In this document: piece after piece, positions 6,623-12,003 of the stretch
Layout of the letters: each line of letters opens with the position of its first letter
Numbering within the stretch: position 1 is the stretch's first letter
Assembly (NCBI GenBank): GCA_027307295.1
Contig: DAHUXF010000025.1
Location: forward strand, 1 to 15,294
Reading direction: 5' to 3'
DNA: 15,294 nucleotides
Origin: Acidobacteriaceae bacterium
Lineage (GTDB): Bacteria > Acidobacteriota > Terriglobia > Terriglobales > Acidobacteriaceae
Position numbers and translations under genes: made by a program
Notes under the pieces: generated by a model
What the model was told of the DNA's origin: nothing
The model's database searches: none
Seen by the model: only the letters and a program-made list of their open reading frames with translations

Positions 6623-6644
6623 TATTGTATATAAAAGTTATTGT
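6619..6644. repeat. Tandem direct repeat AAGTTATTGT, 16-bp period
   Basis: Identical 10-mers lie at 6619-6628 and 6635-6644, directly beside the anti-sigma stop codon. The first copy overlaps the putative terminator stem. The role is unknown; chance duplication in AT-rich DNA is possible. Confidence 0.5.
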
Positions 6645-6905
6645 TTATTCGTGGGAGGTGGTTTTCTCGGACTTTGTCTTACGGCATTTGCTCATAATGG
6701 CCTGATGAAGGCGGTTGCGAAGGTCCTCTGGCAGTTCGTAAATCTGGTTGTCACGATAAATTTCAATGGTTTTCTTGGTGGTATTCATGACCACGTGGCA
6801 CTCGTGGCACCAATGAAGATGCTCGTCCAATTCCACCCGGAGGTTCTCGTTGATCCTGCCGTCAAGGTAATCGGTCAACTCTTTCAAAAACTCTGTGCAC
6901 TTCAC
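6645..6905 (-). CDS. Soluble zinc-binding anti-sigma factor (ZAS/zf-HC2 type)
   Basis: The likely partner that holds the upstream ECF sigma factor inactive. The 86-aa protein has the ZAS signature Cys3...His29-x3-Cys33-x2-Cys36 (HLHWCHEC) and a helical sigma-binding N-terminal half. It has no membrane segment, so unlike RseA-type factors it should work in the cytoplasm, as RsrA and ChrR do. In RsrA these ligands form the redox switch; redox sensing here is an inference. The start is a GTG at 6905-6903 that overlaps the sigma-factor TGA (GTGA), implying translational coupling and fixed stoichiometry. The C-terminus is Lys/Ser/Thr-rich and ends at 6645, just before paired AAGTTATTGT repeats. 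Confidence 0.85.
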   Translation of the reverse strand: MKCTEFLKELTDYLDGRINENLRVELDEHLHWCHECHVVMNTTKKTIEIYRDNQIYELPEDLRNRLHQAIMSKCRKTKSEKTTSHE

Positions 6906-7531
6906 CGTTGGCCGTCCCCGCCTCTTTTAGACTTGAAATACTTTGCCAAACGGTCACGCAGCTGCAAGCGTGCCCGCAACAGCCTGGATTTTACCGCAGG
7001 AATGCTTAAATTCAACATTTCTGCTGTTTCCTCCGTAGACAACCCTTCCACATCACGCAGGACGAAAACCGTACGAAACCCAGGCGAAAGACCCTGAATC
7101 GTCTTCTTCAGGATATCGCCTAACTCTGAGGTCCCGTAAAGCTGCTCCGGGTTCGGCGCCCAACCCGCTACTTCACGCGGAATGGAGCCTTCTTCCGTTT
7201 CAACGTCTTCGTCCAATGACACAGTCCGGTCATTGCGCCGTTTGCGCAAACGCATCAACGCTTCATTCACGGCAATCCGAACCAGCCAGGTATAAAACTT
7301 GGAGTTACCCTGGAACTGCTCCAGGTTCTGGTACGCCTTCAGGAATGCGTCCTGGACTACATCCTGGGCGTCTTCCTCGTTATGCGTGATGTGCTGCGCT
7401 ATACGGAAGACATTGCGGTCATACCGCTTGACCAGCTCACTGAAAGCTTCCAAGTCGCCTTTTTTGGCTGCCTGAACAAGCGCCAGTTCGCTGGTAATGC
7501 CTTCCTCGGCCTTCTTTTGGATGGTTTCCAT
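6902..7531 (-). CDS. ECF-family RNA polymerase sigma factor
   Basis: A group-4 sigma factor (RpoE/SigW-like) of 209 aa. Region 2 spans about 34-100: RYDRNVFRIAQHI, the EEDAQDVVQDAFLKAY core-binding helix, and the FYTWLVRIAVNEAL -10-recognition part. Region 4 spans about 145-195: LSPGFRTVFVLRDVEGLSTE and the helix-turn-helix EETAEMLNLSIPAVKSRLLRAR. A moderately long acidic linker (103-140) joins them. The start is taken as the ATG at 7531, preceded on the minus strand by GGAG with 4-nt spacing; a TTG at 7546 would add five residues but has no Shine-Dalgarno. It precedes and overlaps its anti-sigma gene, and is divergent from a CuA lipoprotein, a natural candidate target. No clear autoregulatory ECF promoter could be assigned in the spacer. 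Confidence 0.93.
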   Translation of the reverse strand: METIQKKAEEGITSELALVQAAKKGDLEAFSELVKRYDRNVFRIAQHITHNEEDAQDVVQDAFLKAYQNLEQFQGNSKFYTWLVRIAVNEALMRLRKRRNDRTVSLDEDVETEEGSIPREVAGWAPNPEQLYGTSELGDILKKTIQGLSPGFRTVFVLRDVEGLSTEETAEMLNLSIPAVKSRLLRARLQLRDRLAKYFKSKRGGDGQR

Positions 7532-7672
7532 GCCGCTCCGACTCAAAATTAATTTACTATGTTCTGAGCCTGGAAATGTGGTCCAAGGTGAAAATAAATA
7601 AAATAAATGTAGGTGAACTCCTATAAGACTCCGGATATGGAATTTTCCTTATGCGGATTGACTTTTATAGAT

Positions 7673-8020
7673 ATGAAAAAATGTTTATGCGTTCTGTTTT
7701 TTCTGCCGTTCGGAATCCTGGGGTGCCGGAAATCCTCTGATCCCAATGCCGAACATATCAAAGTCGTGATGAAAAAGTACTCGATTAATCCGGCGATGAT
7801 CCACGTGAAAGCCGGGAAAACCACGGAAATCGAGGTCTCAACAGCCGATGTGCAGCATGGCTTTGACGTGCCAGGCTTGAACATCAAGGAACCCGTACGT
7901 GCGGGCCAGCCAACGATTATTACGCTCAAATCTCCGCCGAAGGGCGATTACAAAGTTGTTTGCGGCATCATTTGTGGGCCACACCATGATGATATGATCG
8001 CCCGGCTCATCGTGGAATAG
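7673..8020 (+). CDS. CuA-type cupredoxin lipoprotein
   Basis: A small exported copper protein. From the ATG at 7673 it is 115 aa: a lipoprotein signal (MKKCLCVLFFLPFGILGC) with lipobox Cys18, then a single cupredoxin domain. It has the full ligand set of a binuclear CuA centre: His62 (QHGFDVPG), Cys97, Cys101, His105 and Met108 in the spacing C-x3-C-x3-H-x2-M, as in cytochrome oxidase subunit II and nitrous-oxide reductase. The Glu usually at Cys+2 is Ile here, and an extra His104 sits beside the ligand. No oxidase subunit I or N2O reductase is nearby, so it is free-standing: an electron carrier, copper-delivery protein or sensor are all possible. The frame is open upstream to a GTG at 7613, but the lipobox fits the ATG at 7673, which has no obvious Shine-Dalgarno. 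It is divergent from the ECF sigma gene. Confidence 0.82.
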   Translation: MKKCLCVLFFLPFGILGCRKSSDPNAEHIKVVMKKYSINPAMIHVKAGKTTEIEVSTADVQHGFDVPGLNIKEPVRAGQPTIITLKSPPKGDYKVVCGIICGPHHDDMIARLIVE

Positions 8021-8028
8021 CTGCCTGG

Positions 8029-8070
8029 AAATCCCCGGTGGTTTTTGCTCCAGGTGGAACGCCGGGGTTT
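8029..8070 (+). terminator. Possible terminator after the CuA lipoprotein gene
   Basis: AAATCCCCGG (8029-8038) can pair with CCGGGGTTT (8062-8070) with one bulge, starting 9 bp after the stop. The loop is long (23 nt) and no clean T-run follows the stem, so this is tentative. Confidence 0.35.
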
Positions 8071-8131
8071 CCGCATTCCCTCAGGTAACGGTTAAGATAC
8101 TAAATGATATAGACTTCAGTTATCTCACGGC

Positions 8132-8159
8132 TTGATACTGACTGGAAACACCATATAAT
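8132..8159 (+). promoter_or_regulatory. Strong sigma-70-like promoter for the GAF/Slt operon
   Basis: TTGATA (8132-8137, 5 of 6 consensus) and TATAAT (8154-8159, perfect) are 16 bp apart. The expected start of transcription, near 8166, is only about 6 nt before the ATG of the GAF protein, so the mRNA should be nearly leaderless. Confidence 0.7.
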
Positions 8160-8171
8160 CGCAACCAGGGC

Positions 8172-9143
8172 ATGCCACGTCCGATAGAAATCCAAAATAT
8201 TATTGAAGAGGCGGTCGCCGACGTTCTTGACGCTGCCCTGCCACAGTTGCGTGCGCAAATCGTGCGTCGCGCGGCTGAAGCCGTTGAGTTGATGGCCCCT
8301 GCTCCTGGTTCTTCACCCACTGATCTTTTGAATGCTGCCGCAGGAGCTGTTCTGGAATCCAGTTCACAGGCGGAGATTCTCCGTCATTTGCTGGAAGGGG
8401 AGGCCCGCTTTGCCGGACGGGTAGCCTTGTTTGTTGTTAAAGGCAATACGGTGAACGGCTGGCAGGGAATTGGCTTTGACGACAATGAAGCGGTAAAGAG
8501 CTTGAGTCTGAATTCCAGTTCCGGATTGGCGGGGAAGGCGATCCAAAGCCGCTTGCCGGTAAACGGTCCGGTAAGCGAATTTGATCCAGGTTTCGTCGCA
8601 ACGATTCATGCCCCTGCCCAGGGCGTCTGCCGGGTATTGCCTTTAGTGGTAAAAGACAAGGTTGCGGCTGTGATCTATGCCGACGCAGGCATAGCTCCAG
8701 GCGGAGTTTTGGACGAATCCGGTCTGCATGCCTTGACTCGTTTTGCAGCACTCTGGCTGGAACTGGTGGCCCTCAGGAAAGCCGGGGCTGGTTCTGTGCC
8801 GGAAGAGGCGGCAGCCCCTGTGGCTGCTTCTGCCAGCGCTGCCGCTGCCGTCAGCGTTCCGGCGGCCAGCAGCGAAGAGGATGAATTACACAAAAAAGCC
8901 AGACGCTTTGCCAAGCTGCTAGTGGAAGAAATTAAGCTGTACAATCAACCTAAGGTGGAAGAAGGCAAACAGCATCGGGACTTGTATGATCGCTTGAAGG
9001 TCGATATTGAAAAGAGCCGTGCGACCTATGACAAGCGTTATGCGGAATCGGCCGTGGCTTCCGCCGATTACTTTACCCAGGAACTTATTCGCATTTTGGC
9101 GGACAGTGATGCGACGCTGATGGGCGCCGGCTTTCCGCGATAG
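8172..9143 (+). CDS. GAF-domain protein with a C-terminal helical module
   Basis: A 323-aa soluble protein. Residues 1-42 form amphipathic helices. About 50-203 reads like a GAF fold (SSQAEILRHLLEGEARFAGRVALFVVKGN, then SGLAGKAIQ and LPLVVKDKVAAVIYAD), the usual small-molecule or protein-sensing domain. A low-complexity Ala/Ser/Val/Pro linker covers 204-235, and 238-315 is a charged helical module with EEIKLYNQPKVEEG and DLYDRLKVDIEKSR. I recall this last module at the C-terminus of various acidobacterial and deltaproteobacterial signalling proteins, but I know of no assigned role. No catalytic output domain is visible, so it may be an adaptor. The ATG at 8172 is the only start that keeps the N-terminal helices. 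A strong promoter sits just upstream, and a transglycosylase gene begins 13 bp after its stop. Confidence 0.75.
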   Translation: MPRPIEIQNIIEEAVADVLDAALPQLRAQIVRRAAEAVELMAPAPGSSPTDLLNAAAGAVLESSSQAEILRHLLEGEARFAGRVALFVVKGNTVNGWQGIGFDDNEAVKSLSLNSSSGLAGKAIQSRLPVNGPVSEFDPGFVATIHAPAQGVCRVLPLVVKDKVAAVIYADAGIAPGGVLDESGLHALTRFAALWLELVALRKAGAGSVPEEAAAPVAASASAAAAVSVPAASSEEDELHKKARRFAKLLVEEIKLYNQPKVEEGKQHRDLYDRLKVDIEKSRATYDKRYAESAVASADYFTQELIRILADSDATLMGAGFPR

Positions 9144-9156
9144 AAGTTGAAATCAC

Positions 9157-11451
9157 GTGTTGCTTAGACGTTTCCTATTTATCTCCCTCGCCTTGTTGGT
9201 CACGGCATGGCCGCCGGACTTCTACGGCCAGACATCCGTGAAGAAGACCAGTTCCTCCGGCAAAGCGCAGAAAAAGTCAGCGCAAAAAACTTCCGCGACA
9301 ACGCGCAAACTGGGGCATATCAAGCGCGCCTTTGCTGCTTCTGCAGAATTACGGCCCATGGCGCAACAACTGCTTGAAAACCGGACGCCACAGGCGTACC
9401 AGGGCGTGGAGGCATACGCGCGCAAGCACGCCAATGACGACGCTGGACCGCTGGCCTGGCTGGTGATTGGCTACGCGCACTATCTTGATAAAGACTATGT
9501 GAGCGCGCGGTCAGCGTGGGAACGCAGCAAGCCGCTGGCTCCTGTGCTGGGCGATACGCTGGATTACCTGCAAGCGGCAGCTTATCAGGGTGAAAGCAGC
9601 CATGCGGAGGTTGTAAAGACCCTGGATGGGTTTGCCGAGAAATATCCCGATTCACTCCACCTGCACGATGTCGCTTTGCTTTATGCAGAAAGCCTGATCG
9701 CCACTAACGATCCGCAACGGGCAGCGGCCTACCTGGAGAAACACCGTCAACCAGTAAAATCCGATATCGAAATGATGCTGGCGCGCGCCTATGCAACTTC
9801 CGGCGCCAAAGAAAAAGCCAGAGAGATTTTTCATAAAATTTATTTTGAAATGCCCACCAGCGCGGAAGCTGATGCTGCGGCCCTTGAACTGCGCGGCCTG
9901 GGTGAGATGCCGCCGGCAGGGAGTTTTGAGCAGCGGCATGTGCGCGCCGGGTTGCTCAGTAAAGCCAGGCGCTTTCAGGATGCAGTCAACGAGTTAAGTC
10001 CGCTGGTGGAGCAGGCGTCCCCGGACAAACTGGTGGACATGCAAGTGGAGTTTGCCGCCGCGCTCTATCGTGCCCACAAAAAGGACGATGCCCAGCGTCT
10101 GTTTGAAGGCGTTCTGCAGAACAACACGGCCTCAACGGATGCCAAAGCTCAGACCCTCTATTTTCTCGCGGAAATCGCCCGCGACAAAGACGATGGCCAG
10201 AAAAACCGTGACTACGTAAATCAATTGCGCTCGGTTGCGCCCGATAGCACATGGATGCAGGACGCGCTGCTTTCCGCCGGCAACATGTATATGCTCCGCC
10301 GTGATTATGACGTGGCCATTCCTTTCTATGCTGAGATCTATCAGCGGCAAAAAAATGGGCGGCTTTCCCCGTACACGCACTGGAAGACCGCATGGCTGAC
10401 ATTTCGCATGGGCAAGAGAGACGAAGCCAAGCGGCTGTTCGAGGAGCAGATTGACCAGTATCCGGCTTCCGCAGAGGTCCCTGCCGCCATTTACTGGAGA
10501 GGGTATTTAGCGGAAGAAGACGGCAACAAATCTCTCGCCCGCGCGTATTACCAAAAAATCGCTGAGAACTACCGCTATTTTTATTATGCCAATCTGGCGC
10601 GTGAGCGACTGGCAGCACTTTCAACTGGAGAAGTAGTCGATCCCCCGGCGCTGAATAAGCTTCCGCGTCCGCTTGAGCCCCCGCATGAATGGGAGCCGCC
10701 TGCTGACAATCTGCGGGCGCAAAAGGCGCAGCTTTTGGCCAATGCAGCCCTTTATGATTTTGCCGTAGCGGAGATGCAGGCAGCCAGTGCAGGCCTGCGG
10801 CCCTGGGAAGCACGGTCCGTGGCGGATATTTACACCGAGCAGGGCAGTTACATTCGCGCGATTGAGACGCTCAAACGCGCCGTGCCCGGTTATTTTTCCG
10901 CCGAGATCGGGCAGATTCCGCGGCGTGTGTGGGAAGAACTATTCCCACGGCCTTTCTGGGAAGAATTGCAGCGCGACGCCACGGCCAACCGTCTCGATCC
11001 GCATCTGGTGGCTTCGCTCATCCGCCAGGAATCAGAATTCAATCCGGGAGCGATATCGCGCGCAAACGCAATGGGTCTGATGCAGCTTTTGCCCAGCGTC
11101 GGCAAAGGTCTGGCCAAAGAGATGAAGAGGCGGCGCTTTGCTCCTGAAGAACTCCTGATGGCTGATACCAATCTGCAACTGGGCACGCGTTACTTCCGCC
11201 ATATGGTGGACCACTATGAGGGCCAGGTTGAATATGCGTTGGCTGCCTATAACGCCGGGGAAGACCGCGTGGACGACTGGCGCAAGAACGGCCAGTTTAA
11301 AACTGTTGAAGAGTTTGTGGAATCAATCCCATTCACTGAGACGCGGGAATACGTCCAGGCTATCATGCGGAATGCTGCACTCTACAAATTGCTCTATGCC
11401 AGCAGGGAAAGCAAGGCTTCCAACGCCGCCAGCACACGCGCGGCGCAGTAG
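9157..11451 (+). CDS. Slt-type soluble lytic murein transglycosylase with a TPR-like superhelix
   Basis: Cleaves the MurNAc-GlcNAc bond of peptidoglycan, leaving 1,6-anhydro ends; it acts in the periplasm. The 764-aa layout matches Slt70: signal peptide (1 to about 25, ending FYGQ), a Lys/Ser/Thr-rich linker (26-50), a long alpha-helical repeat region resembling TPRs (about 55-540), then the lysozyme-like SLT domain (about 590-745). Catalytic Glu625 is in LIRQESEFNP, followed by AISRANAMGLMQLLPSVGKG, and the AYNAGEDRV and FTETREYVQ motifs are intact. The start is the GTG at 9157, needed for the signal peptide; there is no strong Shine-Dalgarno, so translation is probably coupled to the GAF gene 13 bp upstream. 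Its stop codon directly abuts that of convergent lspA. It is longer than E. coli Slt70 by roughly 120 residues, mostly in the helical region. Confidence 0.92.
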   Translation: MLLRRFLFISLALLVTAWPPDFYGQTSVKKTSSSGKAQKKSAQKTSATTRKLGHIKRAFAASAELRPMAQQLLENRTPQAYQGVEAYARKHANDDAGPLAWLVIGYAHYLDKDYVSARSAWERSKPLAPVLGDTLDYLQAAAYQGESSHAEVVKTLDGFAEKYPDSLHLHDVALLYAESLIATNDPQRAAAYLEKHRQPVKSDIEMMLARAYATSGAKEKAREIFHKIYFEMPTSAEADAAALELRGLGEMPPAGSFEQRHVRAGLLSKARRFQDAVNELSPLVEQASPDKLVDMQVEFAAALYRAHKKDDAQRLFEGVLQNNTASTDAKAQTLYFLAEIARDKDDGQKNRDYVNQLRSVAPDSTWMQDALLSAGNMYMLRRDYDVAIPFYAEIYQRQKNGRLSPYTHWKTAWLTFRMGKRDEAKRLFEEQIDQYPASAEVPAAIYWRGYLAEEDGNKSLARAYYQKIAENYRYFYYANLARERLAALSTGEVVDPPALNKLPRPLEPPHEWEPPADNLRAQKAQLLANAALYDFAVAEMQAASAGLRPWEARSVADIYTEQGSYIRAIETLKRAVPGYFSAEIGQIPRRVWEELFPRPFWEELQRDATANRLDPHLVASLIRQESEFNPGAISRANAMGLMQLLPSVGKGLAKEMKRRRFAPEELLMADTNLQLGTRYFRHMVDHYEGQVEYALAAYNAGEDRVDDWRKNGQFKTVEEFVESIPFTETREYVQAIMRNAALYKLLYASRESKASNAASTRAAQ

Positions 11452-11457
11452 TTACTG
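11446..11457. repeat. Short inverted repeat across two abutting stop codons
   Basis: CAGTA (11446-11450) and TACTG (11453-11457) flank GT. The slt TAG (11449-11451) and the lspA TAA on the minus strand (11454-11452) sit inside it with no base between them. Confidence 0.4.
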
Positions 11458-11946
11458 GCTTACGACTTTTTCTTCCTGAGGCGCAAGAAATATTTCGCTC
11501 AAGAGCAGCAGAGCGCCAACCACAATTGCGCTATCGGCAATGTTGAAGGCAGGCCAGTGATGGGAGCCAACGTAAAAATCGAGAAAGTCGATGACGCGTC
11601 CGCTCATCACTCGGTCCCATAGATTGCCCAGCGCGCCGCCAAAAACCAGTGAGAGAGCAATGGCGGTGGCATTCATGGCGTTCCCATTCTTCCAGAGCAG
11701 GGCGGAGACTACAGCCAGCGCCGCTATGGAAAACATAATCAGCATTGCCACTTTCCACTCTGAAGTGGAATCCGAGAAGAGCCCGAAGGCCGCCCCCTGG
11801 TTCTGCACGTGGGTCAGGCGGAAAACACCTGGGATAACATCCACGCTGTCATGCAGCGTGATTTTTTGTGAAACCAGCCACTTCGTCATGCGATCACAGA
11901 GGACGATCAGGCCGGCAATAATGATGTGATATTTCCGCATGGTCAT
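11452..11946 (-). CDS. lspA: Lipoprotein signal peptidase (signal peptidase II)
   Basis: An inner-membrane aspartyl protease that removes the signal peptide of diacylglyceryl-modified prolipoproteins; it is the target of globomycin. At 164 aa it has the normal length, with four hydrophobic segments. Family motifs are all present: CDRMTKWLV (usually DQxTK), VQNQGAAFGLF, GGALGNLWDRV, the catalytic Asp120 in VIDFLDFY, and Asp138 in PAFNIADSAI. The start is the ATG at 11946 or the second ATG at 11940; neither has a clear Shine-Dalgarno. It lies 57 bp downstream of ileS on the same strand, the well-known ileS-lspA order, so it is probably translated from the ileS message. The CuA lipoprotein in this window would be one of its substrates. 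Confidence 0.95.
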   Translation of the reverse strand: MTMRKYHIIIAGLIVLCDRMTKWLVSQKITLHDSVDVIPGVFRLTHVQNQGAAFGLFSDSTSEWKVAMLIMFSIAALAVVSALLWKNGNAMNATAIALSLVFGGALGNLWDRVMSGRVIDFLDFYVGSHHWPAFNIADSAIVVGALLLLSEIFLAPQEEKVVSQ

Positions 11947-12003
11947 TGGTTCAATGGCTATTGCCGTTCTACGAATTTGTCAACAGTACAAAGCATTGGC
12001 CGT

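Larger units (their letters stand above)
6406..6644. other. 239-bp regulatory spacer between the 79-aa gene and the anti-sigma gene
   Basis: It holds the listed inverted repeat, palindrome, AAGTTATTGT repeats and a weak terminator. A TATAAT on the plus strand (6590-6595) has no -35 box and no downstream plus-strand gene, so it is probably inert. No clear minus-strand promoter for the 79-aa gene could be assigned. Confidence 0.45.

Noticed and set aside
9986..10813. Minus-strand 275-codon open frame inside the transglycosylase gene
   Set aside because: It lies opposite the helical-repeat region of Slt; the translation is Pro/Cys/Arg-rich shadow sequence without a recognisable domain.
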